Assembly (NCBI GenBank): GCA_041586735.1
Contig: JBFGZQ010000004.1
Location: 62,001-126,000, forward strand
Origin: Motiliproteus sp041586735
GTDB lineage: Bacteria > Pseudomonadota > Gammaproteobacteria > Pseudomonadales > Balneatricaceae
Direction of reading: 5' to 3'
DNA: 64,000 nt
This document shows positions 35,649 to 44,397 of the stretch, piece after piece. How positions within the stretch are numbered: the stretch's first letter is position 1; each line of letters starts with the position of its first letter. Under the pieces are notes generated by a model. It was not told the origin of the DNA and searched no databases. It was given only the letters and a program-made list of their open reading frames with translations. Position numbers and translations under genes: made by a program.

Positions 35649-36881
35649 TCAGAGCAACAACTCCACCACCGCGGGGTGGCTTAAAAACCCCTGCGGGCTG
35701 GCGCTGGGGCCATATGCCCCGGATTGCCTGACCACAATCAGATCCCCGAGTTCGCAGTGCGGCAGCTCCATCTTATCGGCAACGATATCCAGCGGCGTAC
35801 AGAGCGGCCCTACGACCGTGACCCGCTCGGTGGTCTCGGTTCGCGAGGCGGGGCAGGCCTCAATCGGATAGTTCTTGCGAATCACCTGACCGAAATTGCC
35901 CGAGTTGGACAGGTGGTGGTGCAGGCCGCCATCGGTGACCAGATAGGTGGTGCCGCGCGACTGTTTCTTATCGATCACTCTGCACACATACAGCCCCGCC
36001 TCGCCGACCAGGTAGCGACCCAGCTCCATGACTATCTCGGTGGTGGCGATCAACGGCTGGATCCGCTCTAACTCCTGTTGCAGGTTGGTGGCGATCGACT
36101 CTAATTCAAGCGGCTTCTCGCCGGGGAAATAGGGGATCCCCAGGCCACCGCCGATGTTGATAAAGCGTAGCTGCAGCTGGTTAGCGGTGATCAGCTCTGC
36201 CGCCAATCGCAGTACCCCGCTATGGGCTTCGCAGATCGCCTCGGGTTTGAGGTTTTGCGAGCCGGTGAATAGGTGCAGGCCCTCGGGTTCGAGCCCCTGT
36301 TGCCGACACAGGGCCACGGCTGCCGGGATCTGTTCGCTGTCGATGCCGAAGGGTTTGGCACCGCCGGTCATCTTCATGCCCGAGGCTTTGAGTTCGAACG
36401 CCGGGTTGACCCGCAGCGCGACTCTGGCGGGCAGGTCCAGCTGTTTGGCGGCGTCGCCGACCTGGAGGATCTGCAGCATTGACTCCACATTGACGACGAT
36501 ACCGGCGGCCACCGCTGCCAAGATCTCATGCTTGCCTTTGCCGGGACCGGCAAAACTGATCTGCTGGGGAGGGGTCGCGGTGGCCAGGGCGATGTGCAGT
36601 TCTCTCTGCGAGGCGACATCGAGGCCGTCGACCAAGCCCGCCAGCAGATTCACCACCGCAGGCAGCGGATTGGCCTTGATGGCGTAGTGCAGCTTGATGC
36701 ACTCGGGCAGCGCCTGGCGCAGTTGTGCCACCCGTTTGATAATGCGTGTCCGGTCATAGACATAAAACGGCGTCTGCCCGGCGATTGCTGCTACCTGATC
36801 CAGCGTTAGGTTGTTAACCCTTGGTTGGCCCTGATGCCAGTCGGGCCACTGGCTGTGATGCGTCGGTTGGGTAGTGGTCAT
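35649..36881 (-). CDS. PLP-dependent decarboxylase, exosortase A-associated
   Basis: A 410-residue alanine-racemase-fold (type III) PLP enzyme related to diaminopimelate and ornithine decarboxylases. The PLP lysine is K69 in YAIKANPLP; the glycine-rich GGGLGIPYF loop and the C-terminal GPLCTPLDIVAD and SGAYGP motifs complete the active site. It matches the decarboxylase that recurs in XrtA/PEP-CTERM loci (the dCO2ase_PEP1 family, TIGR03099). The substrate is unknown; it probably yields an amine from an amino acid. It follows the acyl-CoA ligase by 39 bases and ends the minus-strand xrtA operon. Confidence 0.92.
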   Translation of the reverse strand: MTTTQPTHHSQWPDWHQGQPRVNNLTLDQVAAIAGQTPFYVYDRTRIIKRVAQLRQALPECIKLHYAIKANPLPAVVNLLAGLVDGLDVASQRELHIALATATPPQQISFAGPGKGKHEILAAVAAGIVVNVESMLQILQVGDAAKQLDLPARVALRVNPAFELKASGMKMTGGAKPFGIDSEQIPAAVALCRQQGLEPEGLHLFTGSQNLKPEAICEAHSGVLRLAAELITANQLQLRFINIGGGLGIPYFPGEKPLELESIATNLQQELERIQPLIATTEIVMELGRYLVGEAGLYVCRVIDKKQSRGTTYLVTDGGLHHHLSNSGNFGQVIRKNYPIEACPASRTETTERVTVVGPLCTPLDIVADKMELPHCELGDLIVVRQSGAYGPSASPQGFLSHPAVVELLL

Positions 36882-36920
36882 AGCGAAGTATCAGGCTCTT
36901 AGGTGGATAACAGTAAAGAT

Positions 36921-38516
36921 TCAGGATGTAGACACCGCAGTGAAATGTTCTCGATAGCGCTCGGCCAGCTGTTTACGGTCAAACTTGCCGTTGGGGTTGC
37001 GCGGTAGCGGCTGGTCACTGGTGATGATCGCCTGGGGTACCATAAAACTGGGAAGCTCGGCGCGGCAGCGTTGCAGCAGACTGGACGCCAGCTCGGACTG
37101 GTCCTGGGTCGGATGGCTGGCCAGTAGCAGGATCGCCTGCCCCAGGGTGGGGTGGAAGATACCCAGCGCCATGGCATCCTCGACCAGTCCCGAGCCATAG
37201 GCGACCTCTTCGATCTCTGCCGGGCTGACCCGGTAGCCGGAGGTCTTGATCATCTCATCCTGGCGGCCGACGAAATACAGGTAACCCTCTTCGTCACGTT
37301 TGGCACTGTCACCGGACCAGACCGCTCGCTCCTCAAACACCAGTCCGGTGGCACGCGGTGGCAGCGGCTTGAAACGCTCGGCGCTGCGCTGGCGATCGTT
37401 CCAGTAACCCAGGCTAACCAAGGGTCCGCGATGCACCAGCTCGCCCACCTCGTGCGGCAAGCATTCGCTGCCATCTTCACGCACTATTAACACCTCGGCG
37501 TTGGGGATCGCCTTGCCGATCGAACCGGGTTTACGGTCGATATCAGCCGGTGGCAGGTAGGTCGAGCGGAACGCTTCGGTCAGCCCGTACATCAAAAATG
37601 GTTGTGCCTGGGTAAAGGTGGCGCGCAGCTTATCGAGCAGGCTCTGCGGCATATGACCGCCGGTGTTGGCGAAATAACGGAGCGATTGCGCCGCGTCGGG
37701 CGTCCACTTGAGATTGGCGATCTGGTGCCACAATGGCGGAACGGCGGTGATGCCGGTGATCCGGTGTTTGACCACCTGTTTTAGCACGTCGTTGGGCAGC
37801 AGGTAGTCGAGCAGGACACAGCAGGCACCGCTGGCAAACGCGGTGGTCACCTGGCTGAGACCGGCATCAAAACTCAGCGGCAGTACCGCCAGAATACGGT
37901 CCTGATCGGTATTGTTAATATAGCTCGAGACACTCTGGGCGCCGACCATCAGGTTGCGATGCGATAGCACCACGCCCTTGGGTTTGCCGGTGCTGCCGGA
38001 GGTATAGAGAATAGCCGCCATGTCGCTGTCGGTGGCGGATAGGCAGGGCGCCACGCGGGAGCGGCTACGGAGCTCATCCCAGCTGATGAGTTGGCAAAAG
38101 TCTGCGCCATCCAGAGTCTCGCCATCGACCAATACTAACCAGCGCAGATCCTGACAATGGCCGATCTCGGGCAGCAGTTGCTGGGCACGAGCGCGGTTGG
38201 TGATCAGTACCCGGGCACCAGAATCTGTCAGGATATGACGCACCTGCGGCGGCTTGAGCACGGGGTTGATCGGTACGAAACAGCCGCCGGCCAGGCTGCT
38301 GGCAAATAGACTGCAGATCATCTCGGGTTGCTTGGGCAGGAACACCGCAATCCGTGCCTGGGGCTCCAGATCCAGACTCATCAACCCTGCCGCAGCCTGT
38401 TCTACCAGAGTTTCTAAGCCCGCGTAGTGGATCGACTGATCTTTGTGAATCAGTGCGCGGTACTCAGGACGTCGTTGCGCCTGTGTCGAGAGCAGGTGGT
38501 GAAACAGGTAGCTCAT
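36921..38516 (-). CDS. AMP-forming acyl-CoA ligase, exosortase A-associated
   Basis: A 531-residue adenylate-forming enzyme that activates a carboxylic acid as an adenylate and loads it on CoA or a carrier protein. The P-loop YTSGSTGKPKG is at 171-181, MYGLTEAFRS forms the adenine-binding motif, and the catalytic lysine lies in RNPNGKFDRKQL near residue 519. The family (ligase_PEP_1, TIGR03098) is restricted to XrtA systems. Its ATG overlaps the xrtA stop by one base (TGATG), so translation is probably coupled. An acyl carrier protein gene in the divergent operon is a candidate acceptor. Confidence 0.92.
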   Translation of the reverse strand: MSYLFHHLLSTQAQRRPEYRALIHKDQSIHYAGLETLVEQAAAGLMSLDLEPQARIAVFLPKQPEMICSLFASSLAGGCFVPINPVLKPPQVRHILTDSGARVLITNRARAQQLLPEIGHCQDLRWLVLVDGETLDGADFCQLISWDELRSRSRVAPCLSATDSDMAAILYTSGSTGKPKGVVLSHRNLMVGAQSVSSYINNTDQDRILAVLPLSFDAGLSQVTTAFASGACCVLLDYLLPNDVLKQVVKHRITGITAVPPLWHQIANLKWTPDAAQSLRYFANTGGHMPQSLLDKLRATFTQAQPFLMYGLTEAFRSTYLPPADIDRKPGSIGKAIPNAEVLIVREDGSECLPHEVGELVHRGPLVSLGYWNDRQRSAERFKPLPPRATGLVFEERAVWSGDSAKRDEEGYLYFVGRQDEMIKTSGYRVSPAEIEEVAYGSGLVEDAMALGIFHPTLGQAILLLASHPTQDQSELASSLLQRCRAELPSFMVPQAIITSDQPLPRNPNGKFDRKQLAERYREHFTAVSTS

Positions 38517-40117
38517 CAGGGCTGCTCTTGAAGGCGGTCGGTGCCAAGCTGCATGGCGCGTTGGTCGAGAATTTGTGTCCAGTTATCGCTCATAAACTGG
38601 GTCAGTAGTTGCTCCGGTTGCTGGTCATCCTGGTAATCAACGGCGATCGCATAGACCGAGCTGGGATAGGGCGACCCACTGAGGCGATTAAGCGCTTGCC
38701 ATAACTTGATCTTGATGCCACTGCTAGCGAACTGCTGGTATGCCTGATACCAATGCCAAACCTGGCGTTTATCACCGTCGATATGGCGCAGTTCGGAGAC
38801 CTTGACCGGCAGTTGTAATGCACCGACTGAGACTGTCATCTCTGTTTGGCTGGATAGGCTCCAGTTCTCGGCGCTGTTGATCCGGTTCATCTGGTTGATC
38901 AGCTCTTTGTCTTGGGCTTCTGATTGATAGTCGCCGATATAGAGCCCTATTGATTGCTCAGTCTTTGCTTGCCCAGTATTTGCTTGGCCGACATGGCGGA
39001 AATGTTGCAGCAGGGTGCGATCGGCACCGATAAAGTCGGGTCGCCAGTCGCTCGACGTTATCTCATCTGCTTGCCAGTCATTGAGTTGGAGTTGGTAGTT
39101 TCCGAGTGCCGGCTTCACCCCGGGGTGGTTGAGCTGGGCCGTCGCAACACCGATCAGGGCGAACAGCGCCAGGGTCGATAGGAGTATCGGTAACCGCCCT
39201 GCCGGCGCTAAAGAGGCTGTCGTTCGAGTGCTGGACGCTGCAGGTTGGGTATCGACAGCGGGTTCCGGATCACGCCAATAACTGCCTATCCAAAACATTA
39301 GCGCCATCACCAGACCGAAAAACAGCCAGCCGTAAATCAGGTGGTCGACGCCGGTGGCATATTTCATCTCCGACAGGTGGGCGATCAAGACGATCCCATA
39401 GGCGCGGAGACCGTTGGCTAAAATTGGCACCAGCAGCGCGGCGATGATGAACAGTATCCGTTTGGAAGGCTTCTGATAGGTCAGATAAGCGTAGAGCGTG
39501 CCCAGCGCCAGGGAGGCGATCAGATAGCGGATCCCCGAGCAGGCCTCGGCGACCTCGAAGCGTCCGGTGGGGATCTCAATAAACAGGCCATTGATATACA
39601 CAGGGATACCGCTCATCCGCAGTGCCTGGACGGTAATATCCGCGGTGATCTGCTGCAGTACTGGGGTTAACTCTTCACCAAAGGGCACCATAAACAGCAG
39701 GTAGAGCAGCGGGAAGGACAGCACCACGGCCAGGCGAACGCCCAGTAGCGCCGGCACCAGAGCAATGAGTAAGCCAACGGCGGCGAGCTGGTGCAGTACG
39801 GTGATATCGACCGCAATACCGATCAGCCAGACTACAGAGCCCATGACCAAGGCGGCGACTGCCAGCCAGGAGCTGGAGATCGGGATGTTTTGCAGCAGAT
39901 GCTTATCACGCCAGATCAGCCACACGGAGATCAATGGCACCAGCATGCCGTGGGCATAGGTATCGGAACGCCACCAAATACCGGCCATGCTACTCAGACT
40001 GGGCCAGAACAGTAACACGAAGGCCGCGATCAATATGACCAATAACATCCGCTCAAGCGGGTTGAACGGGGTCATAACTACAACGTTGCGGCTGGGCTGG
40101 CGTACTTGTTGATTCAT
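38516..40117 (-). CDS. xrtA: Exosortase A fused to an EpsI domain
   Basis: A polytopic inner-membrane transpeptidase predicted to cut and sort proteins with PEP-CTERM tails. From ATG 40117 (533 residues), eight or so membrane helices carry the catalytic triad: C193 in AEACSGIRYL, R238 in NGLRAYGIV, and H259 in VDHLIYGW. Residues from about 325 to the end form a periplasmic EpsI-type domain after one more helix, the usual XrtA fusion. A longer frame starts at TTG 40132. A 14-base tandem repeat covers the ribosome-binding region. No target protein with a PEP-CTERM signal lies in this window. Confidence 0.94.
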   Translation of the reverse strand: MNQQVRQPSRNVVVMTPFNPLERMLLVILIAAFVLLFWPSLSSMAGIWWRSDTYAHGMLVPLISVWLIWRDKHLLQNIPISSSWLAVAALVMGSVVWLIGIAVDITVLHQLAAVGLLIALVPALLGVRLAVVLSFPLLYLLFMVPFGEELTPVLQQITADITVQALRMSGIPVYINGLFIEIPTGRFEVAEACSGIRYLIASLALGTLYAYLTYQKPSKRILFIIAALLVPILANGLRAYGIVLIAHLSEMKYATGVDHLIYGWLFFGLVMALMFWIGSYWRDPEPAVDTQPAASSTRTTASLAPAGRLPILLSTLALFALIGVATAQLNHPGVKPALGNYQLQLNDWQADEITSSDWRPDFIGADRTLLQHFRHVGQANTGQAKTEQSIGLYIGDYQSEAQDKELINQMNRINSAENWSLSSQTEMTVSVGALQLPVKVSELRHIDGDKRQVWHWYQAYQQFASSGIKIKLWQALNRLSGSPYPSSVYAIAVDYQDDQQPEQLLTQFMSDNWTQILDQRAMQLGTDRLQEQP

Positions 40118-40123
40118 GCTGTT

Positions 40124-40193
40124 GTTATCCAACGTAAGTTATCCAACGTATGTTAGCCAACGTAATGTAGTCAACGAAAGCTATCCCAAGTAC
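40124..40193. repeat. Five degenerate 14-base tandem repeats at the xrtA start
   Basis: Units begin at 40124, 40138, 40152, 40166 and 40180 (consensus GTTATCCAACGTAA). Units 1 and 2 differ at one base, unit 3 at one base from unit 1, and units 4 and 5 are weaker. They span the 63 bases between xrtA and the stop of the FemAB gene; on the xrtA strand each good unit contains TTGGATAAC, with a GGA that may serve as ribosome binding site. Confidence 0.8.
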
Positions 40194-41242
40194 TTTGACA
40201 GATAGGGGCCCACCCATTGGGAAACCCCTAAGGGCAGTTTTTGCCATGCACGGATAAAATATTGGTACTTGGGATTATTGGGGCTGATGTCGGGTACGGT
40301 ATCGGCCTTGACCAGATGGTATTCATAGCACAAAGGTTCGGGCTCAAAGCCCCAGTGGCGTTTGTAATGATAGGCGCCGCTGTCGTTTTTGCTGCGGCCA
40401 AAATCGTAAGTCTTGATACCGCGTTTAAGTGCCCGGCAGATCTGATCCCAGTACATAAAGTCCATCGACTTCAGATCACGTGATTCTGACATCCCGCCCC
40501 CATAGTAGGGCAGTACCTCGTCGCGGAAATAGAAGCTCATCAGGCTACTGCGCGGCTCGCCGTCCTGGTAGATCGACAGAATCTCGCAGGCCGCGCCAAA
40601 CTCGGTGTGCAGTGCCTTAAGGAATTTTTTTGAGAAAGCCGGGGTACCCAGGTTGCGCAGGCTAGTGGAGTAGATCCGGTAAAAGTTATCGAACTGCGGG
40701 TTGTTATCAGCGTCCAGTTCTGTGCGGTGCTGATTTTTGATCCCCTGGCGAATCACCGCCCGCTGCTTACGCTTCATCGCCAGCATATTGGATTCAGGAT
40801 CGACATCGAGCTGGCGACGAAAGGCGCTGTGTTTGCTTTTGCTCGGCCAGCCATCGGTCTGAGGGGCTCGGTGGCGCAGCTCCAGATAGTCGACCTGCAG
40901 TGTTTCGGCCAGCTGTTTAGCATGTTCCAGCAGCGCCAGGCGTGCCGTATCCGTAGTGGCGACTACGCCGCCATAGACACAGAACGGGGTCGATACCAGC
41001 GCATGACCAAAGAGCCAACTTTTAACCTCAAACAGCGGCAGAATGCCAGTGATCTCAGCATGCTGTTCGGCATACAGGTAAAACGCCTTATGGCCCTGGC
41101 TCTGGGTGATGACTCGCTGCCAACCGGCACGGTGAAAAAAGGTTGCCTCAGGACAACTGTCGACAAAACCATCCCAGCGCGCACACTCGGTACTGTCGGC
41201 ACTTGGGCCCTGGTTCGGGTCGAGGGTGTGGATAACAACCAA
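40181..41242 (-). CDS. FemAB-like acyltransferase, exosortase A-associated
   Basis: A 353-residue protein with two GNAT-like folds, matching the FemAB-related family of XrtA loci (pepcterm_femAB, TIGR03019). FemAB enzymes transfer amino acids from aminoacyl-tRNA to cell-wall precursors; the acceptor here is unknown. Motifs include FFHRAGW, YYGGGMSES and the closing FGRSKNDSGAYHYKRHWGF. There is no ATG near the start. TTG 41242 is preceded by AAGGA at seven-base spacing, which fixes it as the likely initiation codon. It heads the minus-strand operon, 281 bases from the divergent asparagine-synthetase-like gene. Confidence 0.9.
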   Translation of the reverse strand: MVVIHTLDPNQGPSADSTECARWDGFVDSCPEATFFHRAGWQRVITQSQGHKAFYLYAEQHAEITGILPLFEVKSWLFGHALVSTPFCVYGGVVATTDTARLALLEHAKQLAETLQVDYLELRHRAPQTDGWPSKSKHSAFRRQLDVDPESNMLAMKRKQRAVIRQGIKNQHRTELDADNNPQFDNFYRIYSTSLRNLGTPAFSKKFLKALHTEFGAACEILSIYQDGEPRSSLMSFYFRDEVLPYYGGGMSESRDLKSMDFMYWDQICRALKRGIKTYDFGRSKNDSGAYHYKRHWGFEPEPLCYEYHLVKADTVPDISPNNPKYQYFIRAWQKLPLGVSQWVGPYLSKYLG

Positions 41243-41523
41243 GTCAACATCCTTTTAGAAAAGTCGAACAGTCACAAAACTAGCAGATGGATGGCCGATC
41301 GCAAACGCTTCGCAGTGATATTTCGCAGATGCTCTTGGAGTCACTAGCGCTGAAAGCCTATATTAGGGGGGCTGTGGATCAGGAGGCGGGTCGTAATACC
41401 ATCGATAATGGCTTTTTCACGATGACCTGGTCTGGTTTGATCTATATGTTATCAACGCGGGTCGTTACCTCTATCCATAAGAGCCCGCGACATTCGCGTG
41501 CAACATGGCAGGAAAGGATCCTG
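41243..41523. promoter_or_regulatory. Divergent control region of the exosortase A locus
   Basis: A 281-base gap between the FemAB gene and the asparagine-synthetase-like gene must hold promoters for both operons. I searched for the GG-N10-GC pattern of sigma-54 promoters known for PrsR-controlled XrtA genes and found none. An AT-rich TATATGTTAT segment near 41443 is a weak candidate -10 region for the plus strand. Confidence 0.45.
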
Positions 41524-43251
41524 ATGCCTCAAATTTTATCCACTACCCCAGTATTAGGTGCTGTGCAGGTCTTTGCGGAGTCGCTAGCGGCCGAACAATG
41601 CTGGCGACAGCCGGAGATTGAGGTCTATTGCTTCGGTCAGCCGCGCCAGGCTGGCGATAGGCATGCTTTAAGTGTCCAGCAGATCGCTCGACGCTTTATT
41701 GATAGTGGCGGTCAACTGTTACTGGAAGGGCACTTTGCGGTCGTGATTGTCGAGCCGCACCAGCAGCGCTGCAGCATCTACGCCGATCGTTTTGCCACGC
41801 ATCGGCTCTATTTTTGCCAAAGCTCTGGTGAGCAGAGTCGCCAGTTGCTGGTGTCCGATAACCTGCAGCAGCTGAAGCAGCGGCAGACTAATGCGGAATT
41901 CTCGCAGCAAGCGCTGGTGAACTACCTGTACTTTCACATGATCCCCAGCCCGGAAACCATCTACAAGGATATCTACTGTCTGCAGCCCGCCGAACAGATC
42001 TGTTGGGACGGCACCGAGCTAACAAGGCAACGCGGTTGGACCCCTAGATTTGATAAGACCTCGCAGCAGAGCGAGGCGCAGCTGGCCGATGAGTTGCTCG
42101 AGTTGATGCGCGAGGTGGTACCCGACTACTGCCAGCAGCAGCGCAGCGGCTGCTTTCTAAGCGGTGGCTTGGACAGCTCCAGTATCGCCGGCCTGGTGTC
42201 TGAGACCCGGCCCAAGATCGATGTGTTTTCGATCGGTTTTCCGATCGCCCAATACAACGAGCTCGATTACGCCCGCACCGCGGTGAGCCATTTTGGCCTG
42301 ACCGGGCATGAATACAGCATGTCTCCCGAAGATGTGGTCGCTGCCTTACCACAGGTGATCGCCAGCATGGACCAGCCCTTTGGCAACAGCTCGGTGATAC
42401 CCGCCTACTTCTGCGCCAAACTGGCCAAAGCCCAGGGTATCGATCGCCTGATCGCCGGTGATGGCGGCGATGAGCTGTTTGCCGGTAACGAGCGTTATGC
42501 CCAACAGCTCAAGCTAGATCGCTTACGCCAGCGAATGACCCCGCTGCTAGGGGTGATGGATATGGCGCTGCTGCAGCTTCCCTGGCCGGATACCCCCGCA
42601 CTGCTGGGTAAAGCCAAGAGCCTGACCCGACAGCTGAAGATGAGCGTACCGCAAAATCTGGAATACTTTAATTTCCTTAACCTGATCGAACGCGATGCAA
42701 TCTTCTCGCCCGCACTGCTGGCCGCTACCGATCAACAGGAGCCCGAGCGTCGTTGCCAGCAGCTGTTTGATCAGCCCCAACAGGCCAGTGTGCTGGACCG
42801 GATGCTGTTTATGGACTGGAAACATACCCTGGCCGATAACGATCTCGTCAAGGTCAGCAGCATGTGTCGTTTGGCGGGCGTTGAGGTGGCGTACCCGATG
42901 CTCGATGATCGGCTGGTCGACTTTGCTCTGAAGATCCCCGCCGAGATCAAATTGGTCCCCGGTGACCTGCGTCATCTGTATAAGAAAGCGATGAGCGGAT
43001 TTCTGCCCGACAAGATCATCCATAAATCCAAACACGGTTTTGGCCTACCCTTCGGGCTCTGGACCGCCGAACATAAAGGCCTGCAAAACCTGGCCTATGA
43101 GGCGATCGCCTCGCTGGATCAGTATGAGCTGTTCCGAGTTGGGTTTATCGATGAGGTCAAACGGCTGCACCAGGACGAGCATGCCAAGCATTATGGCGAG
43201 TTGGTGTGGGTATTGATGGTGTTGGCGATGTGGCTGGATACTAACAAGTAA
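41524..43251 (+). CDS. Asparagine-synthetase-like amide ligase lacking the glutaminase cysteine
   Basis: A 575-residue protein with the two-domain layout of AsnB: an N-terminal Ntn-hydrolase-like fold (1-180, with GHFAVVIVE and the YADRFATHRLYF strand) and a C-terminal synthetase domain. The latter has the ATP pyrophosphatase loop SGGLDSS at 213-219 and GDGGDELFAGNERY. The chain begins MPQIL, so the Cys2 nucleophile that releases ammonia from glutamine is absent. It may use ammonia or a primary amine, as in beta-lactam synthetase or lasso-peptide cyclases. The start is chosen by AAGGA (41514-41518), five bases before ATG 41524. The ORF extends 79 codons upstream without coding character. Confidence 0.87.
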   Translation: MPQILSTTPVLGAVQVFAESLAAEQCWRQPEIEVYCFGQPRQAGDRHALSVQQIARRFIDSGGQLLLEGHFAVVIVEPHQQRCSIYADRFATHRLYFCQSSGEQSRQLLVSDNLQQLKQRQTNAEFSQQALVNYLYFHMIPSPETIYKDIYCLQPAEQICWDGTELTRQRGWTPRFDKTSQQSEAQLADELLELMREVVPDYCQQQRSGCFLSGGLDSSSIAGLVSETRPKIDVFSIGFPIAQYNELDYARTAVSHFGLTGHEYSMSPEDVVAALPQVIASMDQPFGNSSVIPAYFCAKLAKAQGIDRLIAGDGGDELFAGNERYAQQLKLDRLRQRMTPLLGVMDMALLQLPWPDTPALLGKAKSLTRQLKMSVPQNLEYFNFLNLIERDAIFSPALLAATDQQEPERRCQQLFDQPQQASVLDRMLFMDWKHTLADNDLVKVSSMCRLAGVEVAYPMLDDRLVDFALKIPAEIKLVPGDLRHLYKKAMSGFLPDKIIHKSKHGFGLPFGLWTAEHKGLQNLAYEAIASLDQYELFRVGFIDEVKRLHQDEHAKHYGELVWVLMVLAMWLDTNK

Positions 43252-43273
43252 CGTAATGATGAGCTGTAATTTG

Positions 43274-43522
43274 ATGAGTATTGAAAATATCGTAAAAGAC
43301 CTGCTCCAGGCGGCAACCGCACGTGACGATGCCCAGCAGTGGCAGTCAGAAACCCCGTTGTTGGGTCACGTGGCCGAACTGGATTCGATGGCGATCGTCA
43401 CTTTTTTTACCGCACTGGAGGATGAGCATGGGGTGTTTATCGATGATGACGAGGTCAGTGCCGAGCTGTTTGAGACACTGTCAAGCCTGACCGCTTTCGT
43501 GGCGGAAAAACTGGCGGCCTGA
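43274..43522 (+). CDS. Acyl carrier protein
   Basis: An 82-residue acidic helical protein of the acyl/peptidyl carrier family. S38 in ELDSMAIV is the expected site for the 4'-phosphopantetheine arm. It lies between an amide ligase gene and two hydrolase genes, and the acyl-CoA ligase of the divergent operon is a plausible loading enzyme. Two further in-frame ATGs upstream (43256 and 43259) would add six residues. The stop shares a base with the next start (TGATG). Confidence 0.88.
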   Translation: MSIENIVKDLLQAATARDDAQQWQSETPLLGHVAELDSMAIVTFFTALEDEHGVFIDDDEVSAELFETLSSLTAFVAEKLAA

Positions 43523-44397
43523 TGAGCTACCAAGGGACCTTTTTGCCTGCCTCGAGTGGCCATCTGTATCTAGGCTGTTTCGGGGAGGTGCGAGGGCGCG
43601 ATGTCTGGCTCTATCTGCCCCCCTTTGCCGAGGAGATGAACCTGAGTCGGGCGATAGTGGCTCGACAGGCGCGGGCTTTTGCCGAGCGCGGTGAGGCGGT
43701 GGTCTGTCTCGACTATTTTGGTACTGGCGACAGTGAAGGCGAGTTTGAACAGGCTAGTGTTGATCTTTGGCTCAACGATATCAGCGATACTCTTGCTTGG
43801 ATTCGCTCCCAGGGCGCCCGTTCGGTTAGCCTTTGGGGGTTGCGTTTCGGCGGGTTGCTGGCGATCGATTATCTGCTTGAGCACGCGCAGAATTATTCTG
43901 ACGCAAAGATAGAGCGGCTGCTGTTGTGGCGTCCGGTGCTTGATGGCAGGCTACTGATGAAGCAGTTTTTTCGGCTTAAACAGGTCAGTGAGTCGATGAA
44001 AGGGGGTGACAAGGTTAACTGGCTGGAAAAGGTCCGCCAAGGTGAAACCGTGGAAGTAGCGGGTTATCCGATCACGCCCTCACTGCTGGAGGCGATCTCT
44101 GAATTGAAAGTCGATGCTGCCGGGCTAGCCGATTTTTCTGCCATTCCCGGCAAGGGCTGGCCTGCAACCGTCTGGTTGGAGGCCGCAACAGAACGCGTTT
44201 CTGCCCTGATCGACAAGCTGACACCGCACTGGCCGTCGCCTGGTTTGACCTTGCAAGCCGTGCCAGCCCCAGCTTTCTGGCAGAATCCTGATTGTTATGC
44301 TGCCCCGCAATTGCTTCAGCAAACTCTCGTGCTGACTGGCAACAAGGTTAGGGCTCAAAACTATAACTTGGCTCAAGGAGCGCTTGATGTTTGCTGA
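43522..44397 (+). CDS. Alpha/beta hydrolase 2, exosortase A-associated, nucleophile replaced
   Basis: A 291-residue alpha/beta-hydrolase-fold protein. The opening WLYLPPFAEEMNLSR and DYFGTGDSEG (64-73) match the XrtA-linked hydrolase 2 family (hydr2_PEP, TIGR03101). At the nucleophile elbow the sequence is WGLRFGG, with Arg108 where Ser is usual, so classical hydrolysis is doubtful. Translation is coupled to the carrier protein by a one-base overlap. It overlaps the next gene by 11 bases. The role may be binding or transfer of an acyl group. Confidence 0.85.
   Translation: MSYQGTFLPASSGHLYLGCFGEVRGRDVWLYLPPFAEEMNLSRAIVARQARAFAERGEAVVCLDYFGTGDSEGEFEQASVDLWLNDISDTLAWIRSQGARSVSLWGLRFGGLLAIDYLLEHAQNYSDAKIERLLLWRPVLDGRLLMKQFFRLKQVSESMKGGDKVNWLEKVRQGETVEVAGYPITPSLLEAISELKVDAAGLADFSAIPGKGWPATVWLEAATERVSALIDKLTPHWPSPGLTLQAVPAPAFWQNPDCYAAPQLLQQTLVLTGNKVRAQNYNLAQGALDVC

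Noticed and set aside
40124..40193. A CRISPR-like array
   Set aside because: The 14-base units are contiguous, with no spacers, and no cas genes are present.
41287..41523. A 79-codon upstream extension of the asparagine-synthetase-like frame
   Set aside because: It lacks family similarity, a strong AAGGA site lies just before ATG 41524, and the region must hold the divergent promoters.
41243..41523. A sigma-54 promoter for the exosortase operons
   Set aside because: PrsR-dependent sigma-54 control is known in other XrtA systems, but no GG-N10-GC element with a TGGCA/TTGC context was found here.
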